Source: UBA10677 sp045654245
GTDB taxonomy: Bacteria; Bacillota; Clostridia; Christensenellales; Pumilibacteraceae
Length of the DNA stretch: 64,000 bases
Direction of reading: 5' to 3'
NCBI GenBank assembly: GCA_045654245.1
Contig: JAZOMX010000023.1
Coordinates: 42,346 to 106,345, forward strand
Positions 51,278-59,927 of the stretch are shown piece after piece. Position 1 is the stretch's first letter. Every line of letters starts with the position of its first letter. The notes under the pieces are model-generated. The model saw nothing but the letters and a program-made list of their open reading frames with translations, was not told the origin of the DNA and did no database searches. The translations under genes and the position numbers were made by a program.

Positions 51278-51478
51278 ATGACAGTTGGAGAAAGAATAAA
51301 AGAATTAAGACTTGAAAAAGGTTTATCGCAACTTAATTTGGGCAAGTTAATAGGCGTAAGCCAAAAGGCTATTGATTATTGGGAGCGTAATGTTAACGAG
51401 CCAAAATCAAGTTATATTATCTCGCTTGTAAAATTATTTGATATCTCTTTTGATGAATTTTTTATTGATATTGATTAA
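51278..51478 (+). CDS. XRE-type HTH repressor (single domain)
   Basis: 66 aa, essentially one HTH_3 domain: RIKELRLEKGLSQLNLGKLI, GVSQKAIDYWERNVNEP, then a dimerising helix. The AT-rich leader is only a few bases long. No sensor domain, so it probably responds by a partner or by concentration. Palindromic operators lie in its promoter region. Confidence 0.85.
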   Translation: MTVGERIKELRLEKGLSQLNLGKLIGVSQKAIDYWERNVNEPKSSYIISLVKLFDISFDEFFIDID

Positions 51479-51509
51479 TGCTATCAATTTAATTTGATAG
51501 CATTATTGT
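51477..51509 (+). terminator. Intrinsic terminator after the XRE gene
   Basis: AATGCTATCAA and TTGATAGCATT form an 11-bp stem overlapping the stop codon, followed by attgta. Confidence 0.7.
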
Positions 51510-51588
51510 ATATTAAGGTTCTTGTCAGTTACAAGCGTCAGTAACGAAAAAACGATTTTGAAGTGTAAAGAACGAATATTCAAACAAA

Positions 51589-51642
51589 AAAATAATAACC
51601 GCCATATTTTGGCGGTTATTATTTTTGGTCGGAGTGACGGGA
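51589..51642 (-). pseudogene. Terminator plus tRNA-Pro 3'-end relic
   Basis: A strong AATAACCGCC/GGCGGTTATT hairpin (51589-51625) is followed by tggtcggagtgacggg, the last 16 bases of the tRNA-Pro gene at 51771, and then diverges. The next ~100 bases hold two hairpins (CCTTGGTGGC/GCCACC and TTGAAAATTTTGATTTTCAA) where the rest of a tRNA would be. attcaaac(a/t)aaaaaataa also recurs before both terminators. It is probably a decayed second tRNA-Pro copy. Confidence 0.55.
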
Positions 51643-51737
51643 GAGCAGGAAACTGCGTTTCCCTTGGTGGCTAAATGCCACCGTGAACTTTGAAAATTTT
51701 GATTTTCAAGTTCAACTGCCGAGCATTCAAACTAAAA

Positions 51738-51770
51738 AATAAGACTATCCAAAAGAATAGTCTTATTTTT
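51738..51770 (-). terminator. Terminator of tRNA-Pro
   Basis: AATAAGACTAT and ATAGTCTTATT form an 11-bp stem directly 3' of the tRNA, with an A run on the plus strand that is the U run of the leftward transcript. Confidence 0.88.
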
Positions 51771-51846
51771 TGGTCGGAGTGACGGGATTTGAACCCACGA
51801 CCTCTTGGTCCCGAACCAAGCGCGCTACCATCTGCGCTACACCCCG
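51771..51846 (-). tRNA. tRNA-Pro (CGG)
   Basis: A 76-nt cloverleaf with encoded CCA, acceptor CGGGGTG, D-arm GCGCAGATGGTAGCGC, anticodon arm CTTGG-TTCGGGA-CCAAG (anticodon CGG, complementary to 51811-51813) and T-arm GTGGGTTCAAATCCCGT. Confidence 0.96.
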
Positions 51847-52047
51847 AAAGGAATATTAAATTGTATTATTGAGAGGTAGCGCGCAAGCGCGGTTCCTCTC
51901 TCGGCTTTCGCCTCGCGGGCTTTGGCTACAAACCGTCCACAGGACGCTTTGCTTAACGCGTCGCCCCAACTGCGCTGTCGCCCCGAAAGGAATATTAAAT
52001 TGTATTATTGAGAGGTAGCGCGCAAGCGCGGTTCCTCTCTCGGCTTT
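51842..52047. repeat. Two identical 67-bp direct repeats with tRNA-Pro 5' relic between
   Basis: 51842-51908 and 51981-52047 are identical. Each begins with the CCCCG of the tRNA 5' end, then the shared tRNA promoter-like ATATTAAATTGTA and a GAGAGG...CCTCTC hairpin. Just before copy 2, acgcgtcgccccaactgcgctgtcg resembles the tRNA-Pro 5' half. This is the same design as the fMet locus: promoter plus 5' half duplicated upstream. No gene is supported from 51847 to 52155. Confidence 0.7.
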
Positions 52048-52155
52048 TGCAAAAACTTTTCGTGCGAACATATAAAAGTATAATAAAAGCGGTGGAAAAA
52101 GTCAAGAGAAAAAGGTGGGATAGAGGATAAATTTTCTTTTACTCTACAAACAAAG

Positions 52156-52190
52156 AAAAAGAGGACTACCAAGAAAGTAGTTCTCTTTTT
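52156..52190 (-). terminator. Terminator of the GH3 gene
   Basis: AAAAAGAGGACTAC and GTAGTTCTCTTTTT form a 14-bp stem with one wobble. It suits either direction and lies just past the leftward GH3 gene. Confidence 0.8.
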
Positions 52191-52218
52191 AATTTTGGTT
52201 ATAAAAAACGGGAACGGG

Positions 52219-54090
52219 TTAGAATTTTACGGTTATTTTTTCGCCCGATTTTAAGTGAACGCATTTAAAGCCTGCGAGCGATTTGTGGGGGATATACTCG
52301 AATTTGAGTACCGAATAGTCGGTGTCGAACTTGCCGTCGTTGGAAAGTGTTACGGTATTTTCGTCCAGCCAAGTTTCGGTAATAGTCGAGTAGGTTAAGC
52401 CGTAGCCGAAGGGGAAAACGGGTTCGCCCTTAAAGAACTTATAAGTTCTGTTTTCCATAGAGTAGTCGTCGAAAGGCGGTAGGTCTTTGACGCTTTTATA
52501 GAAAGTAACGGGAAGTCTAGCGGAGGGGGAGACTTTGCCAAAGAGAATATCGGCAAGAGCGTTACCACCCTCTGCGCCCGGGTAAAAGCATTGAATAATA
52601 GCAGGGAAGTTCTCTTTCTCGAAGGAAAGGTCGATACAACTACCGCTAACCGAAACGAAAACTACGGGTTTGCCTAGGCGCGCGATTTCTCTAATTAGTT
52701 CGCGTTGAACTTGTGGCAAGTCGAGGTCTTTTTTGTCTCCGCTGTTATCTCCGTTGTAAGCGTCGCCTTGTTCACCTTCCATAGAGGGGTTAAGTCCCAT
52801 ACAAAGAACGACGACATCCGCTTTTTTCGCTACGATAAGAGCCTCGTGGAGAGGTTGTTCCGCCCAACCGCCTGGCGCTACGAAGTGGTGACAGCCCCTA
52901 GCGTATAACACCTTGCCGTTGCACGCGTCCTGAATACCGCGAAGAAGGGTGGAGTATCGCTCGGGAGTGCCGTTGTAGTTGCCGAGAAGTGAGTCTATAT
53001 AGTCGGCGTTAGGGCCGATAACGGCGACGGTTGAGTTTTCATTAAGAGGTAAAACGCCGTCGTTTTTAAGTAGCACCATACTCTTTTGAGCCGTTTTTCT
53101 ATTAAGAGCGGTGTGCTCGTCACAGCAAACGATATCGTAAGGAATTTTATCGTACTCGCAATCGTTATCGAACATACCCAGACGAAAACGAGCCTCGAAT
53201 AGTTTGGTAACTGCCTCGGTAATCGTTTCTTCGGAAATGAGTTCCTCGTCCACGGCTTGGCGCAAGTAAGCGTAAGTTTTACCGCAGTTTAGTTCGCAAC
53301 CGCTGTTTACGGCGAGCGCACAACTCTCCCACGGCGTATCGGTAACGAAGTGGGTGGTGTGGAAATCTTGGATTGCTCCGCAGTCGGACACGACGTAGCC
53401 GTCGAAACCAAGTTCCTCGCGTAAAATCTTTTTGAGTAGTTTTTCGCTACCGCAACACGGCTCTCCGTTTAGGCGGTTATACGCGCCCATAACGGCGGAA
53501 GGACGGGCGTTTTCAATGCAGTACTTAAACGCAAATAGGTAAGTTTCGTAAAGGTCCTTGTCGGAAACGCAAGCGTTAAACGAGTGGCGCAAGCCCTCTG
53601 GACCGCTATGAACGGCGAAGTGTTTTAAGGTTGCGTCCGCCTTGCGATATTTGCCGTCGCCTTGAATACCTTTAACGAAAGCAGTACCTAATTTTGCAGT
53701 AAGAAGAGGGTCTTCGCCGTAAGTTTCGTGGCCTCTGCCCCAGCGTGGGTCACGGAAAATATTGATATTAGGAGACCAAAGCGTTAAGCCTTGGTAGATT
53801 TGCGTAGAGCCGAATTTTCTGTATTCGTTATATTTTGCTCGCGCCTCGTCCGAAATAGTCGAAGCAACCTTATACATATTTTCGTCGTCAAAACTAGACG
53901 CCATACCGATTGCTTGCGGAAAAACGGTTGCCGTACCGTTTCGAGCAACGCCGTGCAAAGCCTCGTTCCACCAGTTGTAGGCAGGAACGCCGAGCCTCTC
54001 GATTGCGGGCGCGTCGTAACGCATTTGCGAGAGTTTTTCGTCCAAAGTCATTTTGCTAACTAGTTCTTGCGCTCTTTGATAGAAAGTCAT
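52219..54090 (-). CDS. GH3 beta-xylosidase/beta-glucosidase family protein
   Basis: 623 aa. N-terminal barrel with NWWNEALHGVAR (the beta-xylosidase-type start), NIFRDPRWGRGHETYGEDP and KHFAVHSGPE. The nucleophile is Asp236 in VVSDCGAI. The C-terminal alpha/beta sandwich has CMGLNPSMEGEQGD and PFGYGLTYST, with only a short tail instead of a full fibronectin-III domain. No signal peptide, so it is a cytosolic glycosidase removing terminal xylose or glucose. GGAG precedes the ATG. It is divergent from the GH36 gene. Confidence 0.92.
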   Translation of the reverse strand: MTFYQRAQELVSKMTLDEKLSQMRYDAPAIERLGVPAYNWWNEALHGVARNGTATVFPQAIGMASSFDDENMYKVASTISDEARAKYNEYRKFGSTQIYQGLTLWSPNINIFRDPRWGRGHETYGEDPLLTAKLGTAFVKGIQGDGKYRKADATLKHFAVHSGPEGLRHSFNACVSDKDLYETYLFAFKYCIENARPSAVMGAYNRLNGEPCCGSEKLLKKILREELGFDGYVVSDCGAIQDFHTTHFVTDTPWESCALAVNSGCELNCGKTYAYLRQAVDEELISEETITEAVTKLFEARFRLGMFDNDCEYDKIPYDIVCCDEHTALNRKTAQKSMVLLKNDGVLPLNENSTVAVIGPNADYIDSLLGNYNGTPERYSTLLRGIQDACNGKVLYARGCHHFVAPGGWAEQPLHEALIVAKKADVVVLCMGLNPSMEGEQGDAYNGDNSGDKKDLDLPQVQRELIREIARLGKPVVFVSVSGSCIDLSFEKENFPAIIQCFYPGAEGGNALADILFGKVSPSARLPVTFYKSVKDLPPFDDYSMENRTYKFFKGEPVFPFGYGLTYSTITETWLDENTVTLSNDGKFDTDYSVLKFEYIPHKSLAGFKCVHLKSGEKITVKF

Positions 54091-54199
54091 AATTCTCCTT
54101 GAGTTTAGCCTCGCGATATAGTGTTGAGGCTTATTAAAAATATTCTATAATAAAAAGGGCGTTCCGTCAAGAGAAAGAGAAAAATTTTTGTAAAAATAT

Positions 54200-54327
54200 T
54201 GACATATTATCTTAAATAAGATAAACTTAAGAAAGAGAGCAAGTTTAATTTTGCCTAAAAAGGTAGATTTTTTGCCTAATTTTACATAGAAATAACGCTA
54301 TAACTATGATAGCATAGTGTTATAGTA
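54200..54327 (+). promoter_or_regulatory. Control region of the GH36-GH29 operon with two dyads
   Basis: An 18-bp dyad TTATCTTAAATAAGATAA (54208-54225) lies right after TTGACA (54200-54205). A second imperfect dyad, ATAACGCTAT/ATAGTGTTAT (54293-54324), overlaps a likely promoter TTTACA (54282-54287), 18 bp, TATGAT (54306-54311). GGAGG precedes the ATG at 54358. Regulator binding for sugar response is plausible; the regulator is not identified. Confidence 0.55.
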
Positions 54328-54357
54328 ACGAATTTATAAATTTTTTGGAGGAAAGTT

Positions 54358-56484
54358 ATGAATAAACAATTCGCTGATATTTTAGTGCGTGACGGAGAAG
54401 TTCCCGTATTTTGCTATCGCAGTGGTATGACCGTTTACGAAGAGGGCTTTTCGGGAGGAATACTTTCGTCGTTTGGTTGGAACGGTGCAGGCTTTACTCT
54501 AAACGTGTTAGAAGATTTCCCCACTTACCTAAAACCTGACGAGTTAGGACGCCCTGAAGTTTTCTCGTTTGAGGCGAACGGACAAACGCTCCGCAACGGT
54601 TGGATAGTTGACGGCTATGACGTTTCGGACACCGCGCAAGGAAAAGAGTGCGTAATCAAGTTAAAGAGCACGATTAAGCCCGTAATCGTTAAAGTACATA
54701 CCAAGGTTGACGGGACTGCCGTAATCGAAAGATGGTTGGAGATTGAAAATACTGGAAAGGACGATATTACTATCGGTAATATTGCTATTATGAGTGGCGG
54801 ACTTGACCGTATGGAGAAGTGGAACGAGTTTAGAAAGGACCAAGACGCTTACAAATTGTATTCGCTTGGTTACTTCGAGCGCGCTCAGCACCTAAACGAA
54901 GGAACTTTCCGTTGGCACGACGTAACCGGCGTTCGTCATACTATTTCGTCGAGATATGAAAGAAACCGTTTCCGTCATCCTATGTTTATGCTTAGAAACA
55001 ATGCTTTTGGAACGATTTGGTTCGTTCAACTTGGATATTCCGGTCCGTACGCGTTTGATATTGACGTAAACACGGACACCGAGGCGTGGTTTGCAAACTC
55101 TTCTTTTAGATGCAGAATGGACGGCGATAATCCTACTTATATTTTAGCAAAGGGAGAGAGTTGCGTAACGCCCGTAGTTCATATCGGCTTTATGAACGGA
55201 GACCTTGACGATATCGTAAACGAAATGCACTCGCATACTAGAAAGAGCGTATTTACTATTCCGCACGCTAGAGGAATTAACGGCGGTCTAGTCGAGGGCG
55301 GTATGGGTCCCGAGCGTCTTATGAGCGTTGAGGCGAGCAAGCACTTTATCGACACGATTGCGCAAGTTGGAGCGGAAACCTTTATCGTGGACGCAGGCTG
55401 GTACTGTCCGCCCGGAAAAGCGACTACGGAGTGGTGGAAACGAGTAGGCGAGTGGAATTATGACAAAGACCTTTATCCCAACGGCATAGAAGAAGTTCGT
55501 GATTACGCGCACTCGAAAGGACTTTTGTTCGGTATGTGGGCAGAGGTTGAGCGAGCAGGCGAAATGAGTACGATTTACGAAAAACACCCTGACTGGTATA
55601 TCGTCGCTAACGGCGTTCGCACTACCGTTTTGGACGTTTCTAATCCCGAAGTAGTAGATTTTATGGAAAAGTCTATCGAGCACCTCGTTGACGATTACAA
55701 AATCGACCTTTACCGTCTTGACTATAACGTTGACTATAAACACTGGAATTACTTTAACAAAAAGGGCGAAGCCGGAGCGGCGAGATATTATGAAAATATT
55801 TACGCAATGTTCAAACGCTTGCGTGCAAAATATCCCGACGTAGTATTTGAAAACTGTGCTTCGGGCGGAGCGAGAACGGACCTTGGTTTCGTGCAAAACT
55901 TTACTCACACTTGGGTATCCGACCACAACTCTCAGCCTAGAGCAACGGCTATTACTAACGGTATGACTATGGTTCTCCCTCCCGAGTACGTTGATAGACT
56001 TGCTAGCGGTATGGGTTCGCACCAGTGGGGTAGAATCGACGCAATCGTTCGCCACACGCTATTCGGCAGACCTACCACTAACGACTATAACTGCGTAGGC
56101 TCGAAAATGAACCCCAATCAAATCGAATTCGTTCGTCATTGTTACGATATCTACAAAGAAGTTATTCGTCCTTTTGCGCCCACGGGTAAGATTTATCATC
56201 ACACGCCCGAAGCGTACGAAAAGAAAGAGTTCGGCACGCTCGTACTAGAGCGCTCGGCAGAAGATAAGAGCGCAGGCGTAGTAGGAATTTTCCGTACTTG
56301 TGGCGAAACGACGCCCGTTACTATGGTTTACCCCAAGGGCGTTAACAAGAGCGCTGTTTACGAGGTAACTTTTGACAATAGTGGCGAAACGGTAACTCTT
56401 TCCGGATACGAAATGCAAAAGGGTATTAGAGTGGAAATCGGTAGCAATATGGAAACCGAGTTAATTATTTATAAGAAGAAATAA
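54358..56484 (+). CDS. GH36 alpha-galactosidase
   Basis: 708 aa. N-terminal beta-sandwich (~1-300) and a barrel with FIVDAGWYCPPGKATTEWW, GLLFGMWAEVERAG and LYRLDYNVD (nucleophile Asp455). FENCASGGARTDLGF precedes THTWVSDHNSQPRATAI (acid/base Asp522). These are the GH36 landmarks for alpha-galactosidase. There is no signal peptide. Three bases separate it from the GH29 gene, so the two are one operon and may jointly trim galactose- and fucose-capped glycans. Activity on alpha-GalNAc is also possible. Confidence 0.92.
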   Translation: MNKQFADILVRDGEVPVFCYRSGMTVYEEGFSGGILSSFGWNGAGFTLNVLEDFPTYLKPDELGRPEVFSFEANGQTLRNGWIVDGYDVSDTAQGKECVIKLKSTIKPVIVKVHTKVDGTAVIERWLEIENTGKDDITIGNIAIMSGGLDRMEKWNEFRKDQDAYKLYSLGYFERAQHLNEGTFRWHDVTGVRHTISSRYERNRFRHPMFMLRNNAFGTIWFVQLGYSGPYAFDIDVNTDTEAWFANSSFRCRMDGDNPTYILAKGESCVTPVVHIGFMNGDLDDIVNEMHSHTRKSVFTIPHARGINGGLVEGGMGPERLMSVEASKHFIDTIAQVGAETFIVDAGWYCPPGKATTEWWKRVGEWNYDKDLYPNGIEEVRDYAHSKGLLFGMWAEVERAGEMSTIYEKHPDWYIVANGVRTTVLDVSNPEVVDFMEKSIEHLVDDYKIDLYRLDYNVDYKHWNYFNKKGEAGAARYYENIYAMFKRLRAKYPDVVFENCASGGARTDLGFVQNFTHTWVSDHNSQPRATAITNGMTMVLPPEYVDRLASGMGSHQWGRIDAIVRHTLFGRPTTNDYNCVGSKMNPNQIEFVRHCYDIYKEVIRPFAPTGKIYHHTPEAYEKKEFGTLVLERSAEDKSAGVVGIFRTCGETTPVTMVYPKGVNKSAVYEVTFDNSGETVTLSGYEMQKGIRVEIGSNMETELIIYKKK

Positions 56485-56486
56485 TT

Positions 56487-57716
56487 ATGAGAGATTATTC
56501 ATACGTTGAGAATTTTAAGAAGTTAGGGTTTGGTATGTTCGTTCACTTTGGACCTTATTCGGTAGTTGGTAAGGGCGAGTGGAGTAAACATATTTTGTCT
56601 ATTCCCTATGATGAGTACGATAAAACGCTTGATAAGTTCGTGCCTGTAAAAAACTGGGCGAAAGAACTCGTTAAGACGGCAAAGCAAGCGGGTTGTAGAT
56701 ACATAACGCTTACTACTCGTCATCACGACGGATTTTCGCTTTACGACACGAAAGGATTGTCCGACTACGACGTGATGCACACAAAGTGCGGACGAGACCT
56801 CGTTCGTGAGTTCGTTGACGCGTGTAACGCAGGTGGAATAGTTCCGTTCTTCTATCACACCTTACTTGATTGGCGTCACCCCGACTTCGTGGGAAAATCG
56901 GAAATTCATAGTTTCACGGTAAGAGAGGGAGCGGATTTTAGCAAGTATATCGACTACCTTATAAAAAGCATAGAAGTTCTTTGTACTTCTTACGGCAAAA
57001 TCGGCGGGTTTTGGTTCGACGGTATGTGGTCGAACTGGGACGGCGACTGGCAAGAGGATAGACTTTACGGCACGATAAGAAAATATCAGCCCGACGCTAT
57101 CATTATTAATAATACGGGGCTTTCTCGCGAGGGCGAGCAAGGTCACCCCGAACTAGACAGCGTTACCTTCGAGAGAGGGGACGCAAAGTCAGTGCAAAGC
57201 GCTCGTCCGCTCGCCGGAGAGGTTTGCGAGGCGTTCAACTATCATTGGGGATACGCTTATAACGATATCAACTATAAACCGCTAAAAGATATTCTTAAAA
57301 AATTAGTTGGTTGCAGAGTTCAAGGCTGTAATATGCTCCTAAACGTAGGACCGCTCGCTAGCGGAAAATTACGCGCGATAGACAAGGGCTACTTTGAGGA
57401 AATAGGACGGTGGATAAAGGCGAATAAAGGCATCTTCTACTCGCTCTATCCCTGCTCTATAACTTGCGACAATGCGGAAGTTCTTACCGACGGAAAGTAT
57501 TATTATGCAATCTACGACGGTGCAAAAACGCTTGGTAGCGAGGACGTGCAAGTCGGTGCGGAAGATTTCACTTTAACTTTCTCCGTGCCAGTCAAAAACG
57601 CAAAGTTTATAGATAACGGTAAAATGGCAAAAACGAAGAAAAACACGATTATTGCCGAGCCGTTTGATTACGGAACTAACCTTATTTTCCGTGTCGTTAG
57701 GTTCTCGGTTAAGTAA
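56487..57716 (+). CDS. GH29 alpha-L-fucosidase
   Basis: 409 aa. FGMFVHFGPYSVVGKGEW at the N-terminus, the substrate-binding TTRHHDGFSLYDTK, and the nucleophile Asp178 in GGFWFDGMW. It releases terminal L-fucose. The C-terminal beta-sandwich (~325-409) is short. It starts 3 bases after the GH36 stop without a strong SD, so translational coupling is likely. No signal peptide. Confidence 0.93.
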   Translation: MRDYSYVENFKKLGFGMFVHFGPYSVVGKGEWSKHILSIPYDEYDKTLDKFVPVKNWAKELVKTAKQAGCRYITLTTRHHDGFSLYDTKGLSDYDVMHTKCGRDLVREFVDACNAGGIVPFFYHTLLDWRHPDFVGKSEIHSFTVREGADFSKYIDYLIKSIEVLCTSYGKIGGFWFDGMWSNWDGDWQEDRLYGTIRKYQPDAIIINNTGLSREGEQGHPELDSVTFERGDAKSVQSARPLAGEVCEAFNYHWGYAYNDINYKPLKDILKKLVGCRVQGCNMLLNVGPLASGKLRAIDKGYFEEIGRWIKANKGIFYSLYPCSITCDNAEVLTDGKYYYAIYDGAKTLGSEDVQVGAEDFTLTFSVPVKNAKFIDNGKMAKTKKNTIIAEPFDYGTNLIFRVVRFSVK

Positions 57717-57723
57717 AAAAACG

Positions 57724-57750
57724 AAAAGTCCACGCTCCGTGGACTTTTTT
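57724..57750 (+). terminator. Intrinsic terminator of the GH36-GH29 operon
   Basis: AAGTCCACG, a 3-base loop and CGTGGACTT, then T5. Confidence 0.92.
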
Positions 57751-57785
57751 GGTATAGATGTTCTACTTTGTAGAGGATAAGTAGG

Positions 57786-57814
57786 TTTACTTTGTGCAAA
57801 AAACGAGGTATAAT
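57786..57814 (+). promoter_or_regulatory. Promoter of the XRE-kinase operon
   Basis: TTTACT, 17 bp, TATAAT (57809-57814), followed by AAAGGAGGG and the ATG at 57864. Confidence 0.75.
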
Positions 57815-57863
57815 AGACCTAGAACTTAATGAGAGGCTAACAAAATACTTAAAGGAGGGTAAT

Positions 57864-59075
57864 ATGGACGCGAAAAGTTTGGGAAGAGTAATATACGCTC
57901 TTCGCAAGAAAAACGGTTATACGCAAAGTAAACTAGCCGAACTTTTGTCGGTCAGCGACAAGGCGATTAGTAAGTGGGAAAGCGGTGTAGGATTTCCTGA
58001 CATCACGCTTTTGCCCGTACTTGCGTCCGTATTTGGAACGACGGTTGACTACCTTTTGTTTAACGGCAAAAGAGGAATAACGATAGCAGGAAACTTGCTC
58101 GTTGATAATTTGAGCATTATTGACGGCTATCCCGAAAGAGGACGGCTTTGTAACGTTCTTTCTACCGACAAGGCGGTTGGGGGATGCGCTGCGAATACTA
58201 CGATTGACCTAGCGGTTATGGACAAGGATTTGCCCGTATCTGCGCTCGGGTGCATAGGCGACGACGAGAACGGACGGTTTATTATCAGTAATCTTTCGGT
58301 AAAGGGCATAGATACTTCGGGAATTAAAGTGCTAAAAAACGAGCCGACTAGTTTTTGTTCGGTTATGAGCGACGGAAAAGAGAGAACTTTCTTTTGCTTT
58401 AACGGTGCGAACGCCAAGTTTTGCCCCGACGATATCGATTTGAGTTTGCTAACTTGTTCGATTTTCCACATAGGCTATATTAACCTTCTAGACTCGTTCG
58501 ACGCTAGAGACGAGCAGTACGGAACGGTTATGGCGAGGTTTTTGAGTACGCTCCGAGAAAAGGGTATTAAGACTTCGATTGATACCGTTAGTAGCGAGGA
58601 TAAGAGCGTTTTCGAGAAGAATTTACTTCCCGTTTTGCCTTTCGTTGATTACTTTATCGTCAACGAAATCGAGTGTTGCGCAATCTTTGGCAAAGACGCG
58701 TATTTGCCCGACGGAACGCTTGATAAGGAAACGATTAAAGAGTGTATGCAAAGCGCGCTCGAGCGTGGCGTAAACGAAAAGGTTATCGTGCATTGTAAAG
58801 AGTGCGGTTTTTGTCTTGATAAGAGCGGAAAATTCACGGTTGTTGGCTCGCTTATAATTCCGCAATCGCTAATCAAGGGTAACGTGGGCGCAGGCGACGC
58901 GTTCTGCGCGGGTTGTCTTTACTCGCTCTATAAAGGCGAGAGCGACGAGGAAATGCTTGCTTACGCGTCGGCGTCGGCAGGTTGCAATCTGTTCTCGTCG
59001 GGCTCGGTAGGTGGAGCGGTGAGCAGAAAGGAAATACTAAAACTTAACGAGCGTTTTGAAAGACGCTCTGTATAG
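57864..59075 (+). CDS. XRE HTH fused to PfkB-family sugar kinase
   Basis: 403 aa. Residues 1-65 are a complete HTH_3 domain (VIYALRKKNGYTQSKLAELL, SVSDKAISKWESGVGFPD). Residues ~72-400 are a PfkB/ribokinase domain with AVGGCAANTTIDLAV (substrate glycine pair), GCIGDDENGRF and the catalytic signature GNVGAGDAFCAG (Asp345). It should phosphorylate a sugar or related alcohol, and the HTH suggests it also binds DNA, perhaps sensing its own substrate. The start at 57864 has a near-perfect SD; an earlier in-frame ATG lies in the promoter. It leads an operon with a class II aldolase and a D-lyxose isomerase. Confidence 0.88.
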   Translation: MDAKSLGRVIYALRKKNGYTQSKLAELLSVSDKAISKWESGVGFPDITLLPVLASVFGTTVDYLLFNGKRGITIAGNLLVDNLSIIDGYPERGRLCNVLSTDKAVGGCAANTTIDLAVMDKDLPVSALGCIGDDENGRFIISNLSVKGIDTSGIKVLKNEPTSFCSVMSDGKERTFFCFNGANAKFCPDDIDLSLLTCSIFHIGYINLLDSFDARDEQYGTVMARFLSTLREKGIKTSIDTVSSEDKSVFEKNLLPVLPFVDYFIVNEIECCAIFGKDAYLPDGTLDKETIKECMQSALERGVNEKVIVHCKECGFCLDKSGKFTVVGSLIIPQSLIKGNVGAGDAFCAGCLYSLYKGESDEEMLAYASASAGCNLFSSGSVGGAVSRKEILKLNERFERRSV

Positions 59076-59086
59076 GAGGATAGAAA

Positions 59087-59917
59087 ATGTTAGTTAATCT
59101 AAACGAAGTTTTGTTAGATGCAAAAAAAGGCGGATATGGAGTTGGACTTTTCAATACGACTGATACCGATATGCTAGAGGCGGTAATTTCCACCGCAGAG
59201 GCTAACCGTTCGCCCGTAATTATCGGAACGGCGGAGATTTTGCTCCCGTACGGCGAACTCGCGCTTATTTTTCCGTCGGTGGTAGAGCGCGCGAAGAAAG
59301 CCAAAGTTCCCGTAGTAGTGCATTACGACCACGGTCTTACTTTTAATCGCTGTATCGAGGCGCTTAAGCTCGGCGCGTCGTCGATTATGTTCGACGGCTC
59401 TACGGGTGGGTTCGACGAGAACGCTCGACAGACCGCCGAAATGGTTAAGATTGCGCACGCTTTCGGCGCAACCGTAGAGGGCGAAATCGGACACGTTGGA
59501 CTTGCCGAGGATGAGGATAACGGTGACTGTTACACCACGCCGAAAGAGGCGGTTGATTTCGTAGCGAAAACGGGAGTTGACGCTTTGGCGGTAGCAATCG
59601 GTACGGCGCACGGCGTTTATAAGTCTAAGCCCAGACTTGATATCGCTAGGCTAAAAGAAATATCGCTTGCCACTCCCACGCCCTTAGTTTTGCACGGTGG
59701 TAGCGGACTTTCGGACGACGATTTTAGGAGCGTTATTAAAAACGGTATTGCTAAAGTCAATATTTTTACCGACCTATGCGTTGCGGGTATGAGAGGAATA
59801 GAAAAGGCTCAGGCAAAGGGGCTAGGCTATCTTGATGCAAGAAAGCACAAAGTTGACGAGATTGCCGAGGAAGTTTATAAGAAGATGGCGCTTTTCGGCT
59901 CGGTAGGAAAGGCGTAG
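59087..59917 (+). CDS. Class II fructose-bisphosphate aldolase family protein
   Basis: 276 aa. VVVHYDHGLTFNRCIEAL carries the zinc histidine and catalytic Asp. EGEIGHVGLAEDED and LAVAIGTAHGVYKSKP provide further metal ligands, and LHGGSGLSDDDF and KVNIFTDL form the phosphate site. It cleaves a ketose-1-phosphate or 1,6-bisphosphate to DHAP and an aldehyde. Being next to a PfkB kinase and a lyxose isomerase, it may act on a kinase product such as fructose 1-phosphate or xylulose 1-phosphate instead of glycolytic FBP. AGGAGG precedes the ATG. Confidence 0.92.
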   Translation: MLVNLNEVLLDAKKGGYGVGLFNTTDTDMLEAVISTAEANRSPVIIGTAEILLPYGELALIFPSVVERAKKAKVPVVVHYDHGLTFNRCIEALKLGASSIMFDGSTGGFDENARQTAEMVKIAHAFGATVEGEIGHVGLAEDEDNGDCYTTPKEAVDFVAKTGVDALAVAIGTAHGVYKSKPRLDIARLKEISLATPTPLVLHGGSGLSDDDFRSVIKNGIAKVNIFTDLCVAGMRGIEKAQAKGLGYLDARKHKVDEIAEEVYKKMALFGSVGKA

Positions 59918-59927
59918 GAGCGGAAAA

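Noticed and set aside
55288..56055. Minus-strand open frame (255 codons) inside the GH36 gene
   Set aside because: Antisense to conserved GH36 catalytic motifs; composition typical of a shadow frame.
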